Below, piece after piece: positions 28,341 through 36,743 of a stretch of 64,000 nt of DNA. Each line of letters opens with the position of its first letter. The first letter of the stretch is position 1. A model generated the notes under the pieces. The model worked only from the letters and a program-made list of their open reading frames with translations, did no database searches and was not told where the DNA came from. The stretch covers positions 16,287 to 80,286 of the forward strand of contig NZ_FTPO01000004.1 in the NCBI RefSeq assembly GCF_900155915.1, given 5' to 3'. A program made the position numbers and the translations under genes. The stretch is from Microbacterium sp. RU33B (GTDB taxonomy: Bacteria; Actinomycetota; Actinomycetes; Actinomycetales; Microbacteriaceae).

Positions 28341-29833
28341 CCCCCGATGCACCGATCGTGTCGATCTCGTCGGGCCGGGTGCGCGGCGCATGGCGCGGCA
28401 CCCCGGGCGCCCCGGGCGCATCGGCCGCGTTCCTCGGCATCCCGTTCGCACAGGCACCCGTCGGCGAGCTCCGCTTCGCCGCTCCGGTCGCTCCGGAGCC
28501 CTGGGACGACGTCCACGACGCGCTGGCCTACGGCGCGACCGCCCAGCGCGGCGACACGGGAGACACGCTCATCCCCGAGCCGTCCGTGCCCGGCGATGCG
28601 ACGCTCAACGTCAACGTGTTCACCCCCGCTCCGGGCGGGTCGGATGCCGCGCTCCCCGTCCTCGTCTGGATCCACGGGGGCGGCTTCACGGCGGGCTCCC
28701 CGGCCAGCCCGTGGTACGACGGCCGGGCGTTCAACCGTGACGGCGTCGTCACGGTCTCGATCTCGTACCGCCTGGGGTTCGACGGCTTCGGTCACATCGC
28801 CGGGGCGCCGAGCAACCGCGGCGTGCGCGACTGGCTTGCCGCCCTCGAATGGGTGCAGGAGAACATCGCGGCGTTCGGCGGCGACCCTGGCCGCGTCACG
28901 ATCGCCGGGCAGTCCGCCGGCGGCGGAGCGGTGCTGACGCTCCTCGGGATGCCGGCGGCCCAGCACCTCTTCCATGCGGCGTGGGCTCTGTCCGCGGCGA
29001 TCGGCGACGTGCCGCGCGAACGCGCCCGCACGTCGTCGGCCAAGCTCGCCGCCCTCGCCGGTGTCGCGCCGAGCCGAGCCGGGTTCGCCTCCGTGCCCGA
29101 GGGGCGGCTGCTCGAGCTGCAGGAGGCCGCGGCCTCCGCTCCCTCGAAGCATCCGCTCGCCGCCGTGCACGCCATCCTCGAGGACGGTCTGCCCTGGGGG
29201 CCGACCATCGACGGCGATCTCCTGCCGCAGCCCACGCTCGACGCGCTGCGCGCGGGTGTCGGCGCCGGCAAGCCGCTCGTGCTGGGCGCGACCGACGACG
29301 AGTTCACGATGACGACGGATGCCGCCAAGAACGCGCTCCGCCTCATCCCGGCCGCGGTCGCCCTCGGGCGGCTGCGCTTCGACGGCGATGCGCGGACCGC
29401 GTACCTCGAGGCGAACGCGGCGCAGCGCCGCAAGGGCACCGCGGCGGTGCTCGGCCGGTACGTCACCGACCGGGTGTTCCGCTCCACCGTGGTGCGCGTG
29501 GCCGAGGCACGCGGCGATGCGCCGACCTGGGTCTACCGCTTCGCATGGGTGTCGCCCGCGAGAGGGTGGTCGCTGCACTGCCTCGACGTGCCGTTCTGGT
29601 TCGACTGCCTGGACGCCGCAGGAGTGCGCGAGCTCGCCGGCGAGGCGCCGCCGCGCCGACTCGCCGCCGCGGTCCACGGAGCCGCCGCCGCGTTCGTGCG
29701 CGACGGCGACCCCGGCTGGCGGCCGTGGTCGACGGCGCCGGGCACCACGAGGGTGTTCGGGGGCGAGGCGTCCCGCCCCGACATCTCCTCCGACGGCTAC
29801 GCCGAAGTGCGCGCCCTCGTCACCGGCGCCTGA
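28337..29833 (+). CDS. carboxylesterase/lipase family protein (type B)
   Basis: The 498-residue hydrolase starts SISSGRVRGAWRG and has FLGIPFAQAPVGELRF, the oxyanion WIHGGGFTAGS, and nucleophile elbow GQSAGGGAV (serine near 197). The acid residue lies in ATDDEF and the histidine in SLHCLDVPFW. That is the full type B carboxylesterase set. There is no signal peptide, so it is intracellular. Substrate is unknown; relatives include p-nitrobenzyl esterases. GGAAGGA serves the ATG, which overlaps the YdcF gene. A PEPVEG-type repeat follows the stop. Confidence 0.92.
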   Translation: MTPDAPIVSISSGRVRGAWRGTPGAPGASAAFLGIPFAQAPVGELRFAAPVAPEPWDDVHDALAYGATAQRGDTGDTLIPEPSVPGDATLNVNVFTPAPGGSDAALPVLVWIHGGGFTAGSPASPWYDGRAFNRDGVVTVSISYRLGFDGFGHIAGAPSNRGVRDWLAALEWVQENIAAFGGDPGRVTIAGQSAGGGAVLTLLGMPAAQHLFHAAWALSAAIGDVPRERARTSSAKLAALAGVAPSRAGFASVPEGRLLELQEAAASAPSKHPLAAVHAILEDGLPWGPTIDGDLLPQPTLDALRAGVGAGKPLVLGATDDEFTMTTDAAKNALRLIPAAVALGRLRFDGDARTAYLEANAAQRRKGTAAVLGRYVTDRVFRSTVVRVAEARGDAPTWVYRFAWVSPARGWSLHCLDVPFWFDCLDAAGVRELAGEAPPRRLAAAVHGAAAAFVRDGDPGWRPWSTAPGTTRVFGGEASRPDISSDGYAEVRALVTGA

Positions 29834-29840
29834 GCCTCAC

Positions 29841-29881
29841 CGGTCCCTGAGCCCGTCGGTCCCGGAGCCTGTCGAAGGGTC
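29841..29881. repeat. PEPVEG-type dispersed repeat, one full and one partial unit
   Basis: The 3' gap after the esterase holds CGGTCCCTGAGCCCGT followed by CGGTCCCGGAGCCTGT then CGAAGGGTC. A related block at 31840-31893 has the same core, CCCTTCGACCGGCTCAGGG read on the other strand. Elements of this wording are widespread between genes in high-GC bacteria and translate as PEPVEG in one frame. Here the element also includes the stop codon region of the convergent LLM gene. Confidence 0.7.
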
Positions 29882-30866
29882 AGCTCAGGGCGGGGATGAC
29901 CTCGCGCTCGAACAGATCGATGCCCGAGCGGTCGTACGCGTGCTCGGGGAAGTAGTGGATCGCATACCCGAGACCGAGGTCGGCGCGGGCGCGGAGCTTC
30001 TCCACGATCTGCTCGGGCGTGCCGAATCCGTCGGAGGCGAGGTAGTCCTTCTCGATCCCCGCTGCGCGCTCCTCGCCCACGTGGGGCGTGAGGCGGGCGA
30101 TCACCGCGGCGAGGCGCTCGCGCGCCTCGGACTCCGTCTCGGCGACGATCGTGTTGAAGTTGGCCGAGAGGGTGATCTCCGACCGGTCGCGACCGAGCGC
30201 GTCGCAGTGCCCGTGCAGCACGTCGCGCTTGTGCGCGAACTCCTCGAGCGTGCCGGCGAAGTTCGTGTACGCCGCGTACTTCGCCGCGACCTTGAGGGTC
30301 ACCTTCTCGCCGCCGCCGGCGATCCACATCGGGATGCCGCCCTCCTGGAGGGGCTGCGGCTGCACGATCGCACCGTCGACCTGGTAGTACTTCCCGTCGA
30401 GCGTCGCGCTGCCGGTCGTCCACGCCTGCCGGAAGATCTCGACGCCTTCGCGGAGCATCCCGAGCCGGTCGCCGATCGCCGGGAAGCCGTACCCGTACGC
30501 GTTCCACTCGTGCTCGTACCACCCGCCGCCGATGCCCATCTCGGCGCGTCCTCCCGAGATGATGTCGACGGTCGCGGCGACCTTCGCGAGATAAGCCGGG
30601 TTGCGGTACCCCATGCAGGTGCACATCTGACCGAGGCGCACGCGGTCGGTCGCCGCGGCGAACGCCGCCATGAGGGTCCAGGCCTCGTGCGTCGCCTCCT
30701 GGCTGGGCACCGGCGTGGTGTGGAAGTGGTCGTAGACCCAGATCGACTCCCACGGGCCTTCGTCGGCGCGCTGGGCGAGTTCGCGCATGACGCGCCACTG
30801 GTCGGAGGGCTCGATGCCGACGAGGTCGAATCGCCAGCCTTGGGGGATGAAGTTTCCGAAGCGCAT
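29880..30866 (-). CDS. LLM class F420-dependent oxidoreductase
   Basis: The 328-residue luciferase-like enzyme begins MRFGNFIPQGWRFDL and has SIWVYDHFHTTP, the GQMCTCMGYRNPAYLAK strand, and GIGGGWYEHEWNAYGY, all typical of F420-dependent LLM proteins (TIGR03560-like). It would use coenzyme F420H2 to reduce an unknown substrate. A TAGGCT box lies 7 nt before the ATG on this strand, with no clear Shine-Dalgarno. The gene is convergent with the esterase, and the two stops are separated by the repeat element. The next gene upstream, the methyltransferase, ends 58 bp away. Confidence 0.9.
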   Translation of the reverse strand: MRFGNFIPQGWRFDLVGIEPSDQWRVMRELAQRADEGPWESIWVYDHFHTTPVPSQEATHEAWTLMAAFAAATDRVRLGQMCTCMGYRNPAYLAKVAATVDIISGGRAEMGIGGGWYEHEWNAYGYGFPAIGDRLGMLREGVEIFRQAWTTGSATLDGKYYQVDGAIVQPQPLQEGGIPMWIAGGGEKVTLKVAAKYAAYTNFAGTLEEFAHKRDVLHGHCDALGRDRSEITLSANFNTIVAETESEARERLAAVIARLTPHVGEERAAGIEKDYLASDGFGTPEQIVEKLRARADLGLGYAIHYFPEHAYDRSGIDLFEREVIPALS

Positions 30867-30924
30867 GAACGTCAGCCTACGACGCGTGGGGGCCCTGCGC
30901 CCGGTCGACGCCGTGCTCGCGCCG

Positions 30925-31902
30925 TCAGTCGTGCGCGACGACGGATGCCGCCGGCATGCGCCGCCGCATCACGGCGATCGCCTCGGGGTTGGCGTCGACG
31001 AGCACGGCGTGGCGCCCGAGCGCCGCAGCGACGGCGCCGGTCGTGCCGCTGCCGGCGAAGAAGTCGAGGACTCGGTCGCCGGGGCGGCTCGAGGCCTGCA
31101 CGATGCGGCGCAGGACGCCTTCGGGCTTCTGCGTCGGATACCCGGTCTTCTCGCGGCCGGTCGTCGGCACGATCGTGTGCCACCACACGTCGGTGGGAAG
31201 CTTCCCGCGCGCGGCCTTCTCGGGAGGGACGAGCCCCGGAGCCATGTAGGGCTCCCGGTCCACGGCATCCGAGTCGAACCAGTACCGGTTCGGATCCTTG
31301 ACGTACACGAGGATCGTGTCGTGCTTGGTCGGCCAGCGCTTGCGCGTCTTCGCGCCGTAGTCGTAGGCCCAGATGAGCTCGTTGAGGAACCGGTCGCGCC
31401 CGAAGAGCGCGTCGAGGAGGACCTTCGCGTAGTGGGCCTCGCGGTAGTCGAGGTGCAGGTACAGCGTGCCGTCGTCGGCGAGGAGCCGCCAGGCCTCTTC
31501 GAGCCGGGGCTCGAGGAACCCCCAGTAGTCGTCGAAACGGTCGTCGTACACGCGCAGGTCGCCCCGCAGGCGTTCGTACTCGCGCCCGTGGAACCCCCGC
31601 CGCACGACGCCGCGCCGCGCCGCGCCGTCGTCGCCGAGCGCGGGAGCGTCCTCCGGTGCGCGAGACTCCGTCGCGGAGGGGTCGTGGTCGGCGAGCCGGG
31701 GCGTGGGGCGCGCGGTCTCGATCGCGCGCTCCTGCGGGCGGCCCGTGTTGAACGGCGGATCGAGGTAGATCAGGGTGAACGAGGCATCCGGGAACGACCG
31801 GATGACGGACAGGTTGTCGCCCTCGTGGATCTCGACCGACCCTTCGACCGGCTCAGGGACCGGAGCAGGCTCAGGGACCGGAGCAGGCTCGGGGGAGGTC
31901 AC
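30925..31902 (-). CDS. site-specific DNA-methyltransferase (beta-type, adenine or cytosine-N4), orphan
   Basis: The product has about 325 residues. The catalytic motif DPPFNTG (D48) comes near the N-terminus, and the AdoMet-binding motif FDFFAGSGTTGAV near the C-terminus, in the order of beta-class amino-methyltransferases. LADDGTLYLHLDYREAHYAKVLLD and TQKPEGVLRRIV are further conserved blocks. The central region would read the DNA target. GTG at 31902 overlaps the lipoate ligase stop as GTGA. Residues 4-22 (PEPAPVPEPAPVPEPVEGS) are translated from a dispersed repeat. No restriction enzyme is nearby, so it is either a regulatory or protective orphan, or a remnant of an R-M system. Confidence 0.88.
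   Translation of the reverse strand: MTSPEPAPVPEPAPVPEPVEGSVEIHEGDNLSVIRSFPDASFTLIYLDPPFNTGRPQERAIETARPTPRLADHDPSATESRAPEDAPALGDDGAARRGVVRRGFHGREYERLRGDLRVYDDRFDDYWGFLEPRLEEAWRLLADDGTLYLHLDYREAHYAKVLLDALFGRDRFLNELIWAYDYGAKTRKRWPTKHDTILVYVKDPNRYWFDSDAVDREPYMAPGLVPPEKAARGKLPTDVWWHTIVPTTGREKTGYPTQKPEGVLRRIVQASSRPGDRVLDFFAGSGTTGAVAAALGRHAVLVDANPEAIAVMRRRMPAASVVAHD
31840..31893. repeat. PEPVEG-type repeat inside the methyltransferase 5' end
   Basis: Read on the minus strand, CCTGAGCCTGCTCCGGTC occurs twice in tandem (18-nt unit), followed by CCTGAGCCGGTCGAAGGGTC. The 18-nt period keeps the reading frame and yields PEPAPV repeats ending in PEPVEG. The same core occurs outside genes at 29841-29881. 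Confidence 0.75.
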
Positions 31903-32948
31903 GGAACGCGGTGCAGCCACGCGTCGGAACCGAACTTCGACGCGACGAGGGCTTCGGCCTCGGCGTACTCCTCGTCGGAGATCGTGCCGGGCACGGCGCC
32001 GTACAGGGTCGAGAACGTCTCGATGAAGCGGTCGATGATCGCCTCGCGCGGGAGGCCGGTCTGGCTGCGCAGCGGATCGACGCGCTTCGCCGCCGACACC
32101 GTGCCCTTGTCGCTGAGCTTCTCGCGGCCGATGCGCAGCACCTCGGACATGACCTGGCCGTCCATGTCGTAGCTGAGGGTGGCGTGGTGGAGCACTCCGC
32201 CGTTGGCCAGGCGCTTCTGCGCCGCCCCGCCGATCTTCCCCGAGGGCGAAGCGATGTCGTTGAGCGGCTGGTAGGTCGCCTCGATGCCGAGCGAGCGCAG
32301 GGCGTGCAGCACCCAGTCGTCGAGGAACGCGTACGAGTCGGCGAACGTCATGCCCGACACGAGGGATGCCGGAACGTACAGCGAGTACGTCACGATCGAG
32401 TTCGCCGCCATGAGCATCGCGCCGCCTCCGGAGATGCGTCGCACGACGTCGAACCCGTGACGGGCCGCGCCCTCGGGGTCGACCTCGTTGCGCAGCGACT
32501 GGAACGACCCGATCACGACGGCCGACTCATCCCACTCCCACAGCCGCAGCGTCGGGTTGCGGCGCCCGTCGCCGACTCTGGTGGTGAGAACCTCGTCGAG
32601 CGCCAGGTTCATGCGCGGCGAGACCGGACGGTCGTGCACGACCTCCCACGAGAAGTCGCGCCACCCGGGCGCCGTGATCAGCGCCCGGCGCACGGCGGTG
32701 CCGACCGACTCGGGCGTGAAGCCCAGCAGCTGCGCTCCCTCGGGGAGCGCCGCGCGCACCGCGGCGGCGATCGTCGGCACGTCGGATTCGACCGCCAGAC
32801 CGGTCACGGCCGCGTCGATGTCGGCGAGGGCGTCATCGGGCTCGAGGAAGAAGTCGCCCGCGAGGTGGAAGTCCGCGATCCGCCCGTCCCGCACCTCGAG
32901 ATCGACGACGACGAGCTTGCCGCCCGGAACCTTGTACTCACCGTGCAT
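31899..32948 (-). CDS. lipoate--protein ligase family protein
   Basis: The 349-residue protein has an N-terminal accessory module (MHGEYKVPGGKLVVVDLEVRDGRI, DDALADIDAAVTG) resembling the LplA C-terminal domain moved to the front. The biotin/lipoate transferase catalytic domain follows. The lipoyl-AMP loop is RRISGGGAM and the catalytic lysine segment is SGKIGGAAQKR. It attaches lipoate or octanoate to 2-oxoacid dehydrogenase or glycine cleavage proteins. The domain order and length match actinobacterial family members. A TAGGCT box lies exactly 6 nt before the ATG. The stop overlaps the methyltransferase start. Confidence 0.88.
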   Translation of the reverse strand: MHGEYKVPGGKLVVVDLEVRDGRIADFHLAGDFFLEPDDALADIDAAVTGLAVESDVPTIAAAVRAALPEGAQLLGFTPESVGTAVRRALITAPGWRDFSWEVVHDRPVSPRMNLALDEVLTTRVGDGRRNPTLRLWEWDESAVVIGSFQSLRNEVDPEGAARHGFDVVRRISGGGAMLMAANSIVTYSLYVPASLVSGMTFADSYAFLDDWVLHALRSLGIEATYQPLNDIASPSGKIGGAAQKRLANGGVLHHATLSYDMDGQVMSEVLRIGREKLSDKGTVSAAKRVDPLRSQTGLPREAIIDRFIETFSTLYGAVPGTISDEEYAEAEALVASKFGSDAWLHRVP

Positions 32949-33230
32949 GGCCTCAGCCTATTCCGCGGGGCACGCGGCCGGTCCGTTCTCGTCCGCGGCA
33001 CCGCGGGAGAGCACGGGCACCCGGCGGGCGCTCAGGCTGCTCGCCGCCGGACTGCTAGGGTGGGTGAGCGGCCACCTGAGCCGTTGCGTCGTCGATACGC
33101 TTCCGGCACCCGCCGTGACTCTTTTCGAACGGCGAACCGATGCGCGAATCCGCGCCGTCGCCACTCTTCCGCACTCCGCATCCGCGGCCGGGCACCGTGC
33201 CCGCCTGTGCGCTCTTCCGAAAGCACCTCC
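32949..33230 (+). other. long non-coding leader ahead of the RNA helicase
   Basis: No gene is seen in these 282 bp. A TAGGGT -10-like box at 33056-33061 would give a leader of about 160 nt for the helicase. There is no purine-rich Shine-Dalgarno before the helicase ATG. Instead CACCTCC, identical to the anti-Shine-Dalgarno end of 16S rRNA, occupies 33224-33230. Long leaders with structure-dependent translation are known for cold-inducible RNA helicases; here that is inference. Confidence 0.4.
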
Positions 33231-34745
33231 ATGTCTTCCTTCCTTTCTCTCGGCGTGCCCGAGAAGCTCGCTTCGATCCTTGCCGCAGAGGGCAAGACGG
33301 AGGCGTTCGCCATCCAGCGCGACACGCTCCCCGACGCCCTCGCCGGCCGCGACGTGCTCGGCCGCGGCCGCACGGGCTCCGGCAAGACCCTCGCGTTCTC
33401 CCTGCCGATGGTCGCCCGACTCTCCAACGCGTCGGCTGCCCGCCGCACGCCCGGACGCCCCCGGGGCCTCGTGCTCGCCCCCACCCGTGAGCTGGCCACG
33501 CAGATCGCGGCCGTCATCGCGCCGCTCGCCAAGGCCACCGGCCTCACCGTCACCACGATCTTCGGCGGCGTCAGCCAGAAGCCGCAGGAACAGGCGCTCC
33601 GCGCGGGCGTCGACATCGTCGTGGCCTGCCCCGGACGCCTCGAAGACCTCATGAAGCAGAAGGTCATCGACCTCTCCGCCGTCGAGATCTCGATCCTCGA
33701 CGAGGCCGACCACATGGCCGACCTCGGCTTCCTCCCCGGCGTGACGCGCATCCTCGCGGCGACCCCCCAGGGCGGACAGCGGATGCTGTTCAGCGCGACC
33801 CTCGACCGCGGCGTCGACGTGCTCGTCAAGCGCTTCCTCCGCGAAGAGGTGCGCCACGAGGTCGACGAGTCCAGCGTGCCGCAGGGCGTCATGACGCACC
33901 GCGTGTTCGTCGTCCCCGGCACCGACGAGAAGACCGCGCTGGTCAAGCACCTCGCGTCGGGCCGCGGACGTCGCATCCTCTTCACCCGCACGAAGCACCA
34001 GGCCAAGAAGCTCGCGAAGCAGCTCACCGCCGCAGGCATCCCGTCGGTCGATCTGCACGGCAACCTGTCGCAGAACGCCCGCGACCGCAACCTCGCGGCG
34101 TTCAGCGCGGCTCCGGATGCCGGTGGCGTCCGCGTGCTCGTCGCCACCGACGTCGCCGCGCGCGGCGTGCACGTCGACGACGTCGAGCTGGTCGTGCACG
34201 TCGACCCGCCCATGGAGCACAAGGCGTACCTGCACCGCTCGGGCCGCACGGCCCGTGCCGGCGCCGAGGGCGTCGTCGTGACGGTCGCGCTCGACGCGCA
34301 GCGCCGCGACGTGAAGGACCTCCTCCGCATGGCGAAGATCGACGTCGCGCTCGAGCCCGTCGAGGCGAACGGCTCCGCCGTGTCGACCCTCGTCGGCCGC
34401 CCGGCCGATCACGTCACGCCCGCTCCCGTGCAGGCTCACGAGCAGCGCCCGGCACGCAAGAAGGCCACCGCCGGCCCCGGCCAGCAGCCCCGCAACAAGC
34501 CCCGCGTGACCCGCGACAGCGACTCGACCGAGAGCCGTGAGCGTCAGGCTCGTGCCGCGGGCGGCGCGAAGGGCCGCGGCGGCCAGTCGTCGGGCTCGAA
34601 GGGGCGCGGCGGGCAGTCGTCGGGAGCCGCCCGCAACGGCCAGGCGCCCGCGCAGCGCTCGGCAGCCCAGCGGTTCACCACGGGCAGCACCGTGAGTGAC
34701 ATCCAGCGCGGGTCGCGCACCCCGAACCGCCGCGCGCGCGGCTGA
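33231..34745 (+). CDS. DEAD/DEAH-box ATP-dependent RNA helicase (RhlE/DeaD-like)
   Basis: The 504-residue protein unwinds RNA duplexes in ribosome assembly or RNA decay. The Q motif region (FAIQRDTLPDALAGRDVLG) is followed by motif I GRTGSGKTLAF, Ia APTRELATQ, II DEADHM, III SATL, and in the second RecA domain RRILFTRTKHQAKKLA, VATDVAARGVHV (motif V) and HRSGRTARAG (motif VI). A basic, Arg/Gly/Ser-rich tail from about residue 395 has GRGGQSSG twice and is likely an RNA-binding tail. The ATG at 33231 was chosen because it begins the compact helicase core. A strong hairpin terminator follows 21 bp after the stop. Confidence 0.94.
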   Translation: MSSFLSLGVPEKLASILAAEGKTEAFAIQRDTLPDALAGRDVLGRGRTGSGKTLAFSLPMVARLSNASAARRTPGRPRGLVLAPTRELATQIAAVIAPLAKATGLTVTTIFGGVSQKPQEQALRAGVDIVVACPGRLEDLMKQKVIDLSAVEISILDEADHMADLGFLPGVTRILAATPQGGQRMLFSATLDRGVDVLVKRFLREEVRHEVDESSVPQGVMTHRVFVVPGTDEKTALVKHLASGRGRRILFTRTKHQAKKLAKQLTAAGIPSVDLHGNLSQNARDRNLAAFSAAPDAGGVRVLVATDVAARGVHVDDVELVVHVDPPMEHKAYLHRSGRTARAGAEGVVVTVALDAQRRDVKDLLRMAKIDVALEPVEANGSAVSTLVGRPADHVTPAPVQAHEQRPARKKATAGPGQQPRNKPRVTRDSDSTESRERQARAAGGAKGRGGQSSGSKGRGGQSSGAARNGQAPAQRSAAQRFTTGSTVSDIQRGSRTPNRRARG

Positions 34746-34765
34746 TCCTCCGCACCACGCATCGA

Positions 34766-34804
34766 CGAAGGGGCAGGCTTCCACCACGGAAGCCTGCCCC
34801 TTCG
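34766..34804. terminator. strong intrinsic terminator after the helicase gene
   Basis: A perfect 17-bp stem (CGAAGGGGCAGGCTTCC / GGAAGCCTGCCCCTTCG) with loop ACCAC. It starts 21 bp after the helicase stop. It is symmetric enough to act in both directions between convergent genes. Confidence 0.9.
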
Positions 34805-34883
34805 CCGTCGGCCGGGCTCCGGGCGCGACGCGCGCAGGCGGGCGGCGGGAGACGGTCCGAGAGCGCCATCCACGAGCAGAGGG

Positions 34884-34905
34884 GGCGGGTGCGAGGGCAC
34901 CCGCC
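34884..34905. terminator. hairpin after the GH6 cellulase gene
   Basis: A 9-bp stem (GGCGGGTGC / GCACCCGCC) with GAGG loop, 19 bp beyond the minus-strand cellulase stop. GC-rich and without T run, but correctly placed as its terminator. Confidence 0.6.
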
Positions 34906-34923
34906 GCCTCCGCTCCGGGGGGG

Positions 34924-36564
34924 TCAGCGCGACGAGCAGGCGGTGCCGGCCAGACGGAACTGCCACGGGGTGTCCGCCGCCCCCTTGCCCGTCACCACGA
35001 ACGCGGTCTTCTTGCCGGGGGCGAGGGTGCCGAGTGCCTTCGGTCCCGTCACGGTGACGTCGGCGCCCGACTGCGTGTACGAGCCGCCGACGACGCGGGT
35101 GACCTTCTGCGTGCCGCCGAAGGTCCACGCCAGCGTCCACGGCCGCAGCGTGGTCGCGCCGCGGTTCTCCACGGTGATCGCCGCGATGAAGCCCGATCCG
35201 ACCTTCGTCCCCACGACACGCACGTCGCAGGCCAGGGGCGCCAGCGCCGGCGAGGCGAGCGAGATGAGCTCACGGGCCTGCACGGCGAACCACTGTCCCG
35301 CCGCCGGATCCTCGATGCCGCGGGCCGGGTCGAGCGGACCCGCCGTGCCGCGGTAGCACTTGCCGTCGGACTCGCCCGGGACCTTGATCCACAGGTGCGC
35401 GTCGACCAGCGGCGTGCCCGTCGACGTGGTCGGCAGCGCGCCGAGGGCGCGACCGGGAGGGTTGCACCAGTCCTCGTGCGCCGGATAGACCCCGGCGGGG
35501 TACTGCCACGGCCCGAGACCGTTGCGGCTCGTGTCGATCACGAAGTGCGTCGTGGGTTCGACGCCGCCGAGGATCGACGCGTACCGCGAGTCGACGCCCG
35601 CCGTGCTGACCTGGATCGGCGCCGCGGGATCGGTGGTCCATTCGGCGTACTGCGACATCGCGTCGCCGACCCAGCCCGTCGCGGGCCCGCCGTTCCAGTA
35701 CTGGTTGCCGCAGTCGCCGAAGGCGCCGGGGGCCCCGGGCGCTCCGGGTGCGTACGTGCGCACGACCGTCGCGTAGGCGATGCACTGCGAGATCCACGTT
35801 CCGAAGAACGTGGAGTTCACCGTGAACTGGTAGTTCGACGCGTTCAGGTAGAAGCCGTCGGCGCGGGCGACGCCCGCCTTGAGGAGGCGGTCCGACACCT
35901 CGCCCACGTTGAGCCACGCGGCGCCGGTGCCGTCGAGGTACACCGACGTCTGCGCACCCGCCTTGAGCGCGTCGACGGCGTGGTTGAGCTGCGTGTAGCG
36001 ATCGGATGCGGCCGTCGCGGCATCCAGTTCCGCCGGCTGGCACCACTCGAGGTTGCCGTCGAGGGTCGTGTAGTGAGGGATGATCCCGACGCCGTCGGGC
36101 TCGAGGATCACCGTTGCGGCCCGGTCGCCGATACCGGCGGCGAAGGCGTCGATCCATGCCGCGTACGACGCGGTGTCGGCGGCGCCGCCCGCGGAGTACT
36201 GCGCGCAGTCGCGGAACGGCAGGTTGTACGCGACGAGGACGGGCATCTTGCCCGACTTGGCCGCGGCGGTCACGACCTCGTCGACGGCCGCCGTGACCTC
36301 GGCGGGGGTGCCCTTGGTGAACCAGTCCGCCGAGGGGATGCTGCCCAGCAGCTGGGCGTCGGCCCGCGCTTGTCCGGAGAGCTTCTGCGCGGCCTCGAGC
36401 GTCGTGTTCAGGGGGTTGGCGTACAGCTGCGCGCCGGGGAGTCCGGGCTCTTCGGCGGATGCCGCGGAGGCGCCGAGGGGGACGGCGACGGCGGCCGTCA
36501 GCAGCACGGCGGCTGCCAGCGCGCCGCGTCGCAGCAGGCGTGGGCGGGGGGATCGGGGGGACAT
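34924..36564 (-). CDS. secreted GH6 cellulase (endoglucanase/cellobiohydrolase) with C-terminal CBM2
   Basis: The 546-residue precursor has a signal peptide with RPRLLRRGAL before an Ala/Val-rich core and AxA-type cleavage near residue 38. The GH6 domain spans about residues 45-435: LYANPLNTTLEAA, MPVLVAYNLPFRDCAQYSAGG, the catalytic-acid strand ATVILEPDGVG, VYLDGTGAAWLN, HFVIDTSRNGLG and LWIKVPGESDGKC. A family 2 cellulose-binding module follows (ACDVRVVGTKVGSGFIAAITVENRG to the terminal Cys), with two cysteines as in CBM2a. The enzyme cuts crystalline or amorphous cellulose outside the cell. GGAGG precedes the ATG. A perfect TGGGAGCGCTCCCA box lies 98 bp upstream. APGAPGAPGAF near residue 270 is an unusual Gly/Pro-rich insertion. 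Confidence 0.94.
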   Translation of the reverse strand: MSPRSPRPRLLRRGALAAAVLLTAAVAVPLGASAASAEEPGLPGAQLYANPLNTTLEAAQKLSGQARADAQLLGSIPSADWFTKGTPAEVTAAVDEVVTAAAKSGKMPVLVAYNLPFRDCAQYSAGGAADTASYAAWIDAFAAGIGDRAATVILEPDGVGIIPHYTTLDGNLEWCQPAELDAATAASDRYTQLNHAVDALKAGAQTSVYLDGTGAAWLNVGEVSDRLLKAGVARADGFYLNASNYQFTVNSTFFGTWISQCIAYATVVRTYAPGAPGAPGAFGDCGNQYWNGGPATGWVGDAMSQYAEWTTDPAAPIQVSTAGVDSRYASILGGVEPTTHFVIDTSRNGLGPWQYPAGVYPAHEDWCNPPGRALGALPTTSTGTPLVDAHLWIKVPGESDGKCYRGTAGPLDPARGIEDPAAGQWFAVQARELISLASPALAPLACDVRVVGTKVGSGFIAAITVENRGATTLRPWTLAWTFGGTQKVTRVVGGSYTQSGADVTVTGPKALGTLAPGKKTAFVVTGKGAADTPWQFRLAGTACSSR

Positions 36565-36661
36565 GCGCTTCCTCCGGGGTCGTCATCGACCGAGCCGACG
36601 TCGTCGTCGGTTCGGAGGCGGCCGCGGGTCCGATTCCCCTGGCATTCCTGGGGTGTTTCCA

Positions 36662-36675
36662 TGGGAGCGCTCCCA
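36662..36675. promoter_or_regulatory. CebR-type operator upstream of the GH6 cellulase
   Basis: TGGGAGCGCTCCCA is a perfect 14-bp palindrome, identical to the binding site established for the cellobiose-responsive LacI regulator CebR in Streptomyces and other cellulolytic actinobacteria. It lies between the cellulase start (36564) and the upstream hydrolase stop (36744), so it can only serve the cellulase. A weaker inverted repeat CATCCT-N8-AGGATG at 36679-36698 flanks it and may be the terminator of the upstream gene. No CebR gene is recognised in the window. Confidence 0.85.
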
Positions 36676-36743
36676 CGACATCCTCAAGAGTCAGGATGAC
36701 GTGCGGCACGCACGCCTGTCAACGGCCCCGGTGGCGGGAGGGG

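Noticed and set aside
33140..33490. An ORF starting in the helicase leader
   Set aside because: It lacks a ribosome site and runs out of frame into the helicase gene with shadow-type composition. A regulatory upstream ORF remains conceivable but is not supported.
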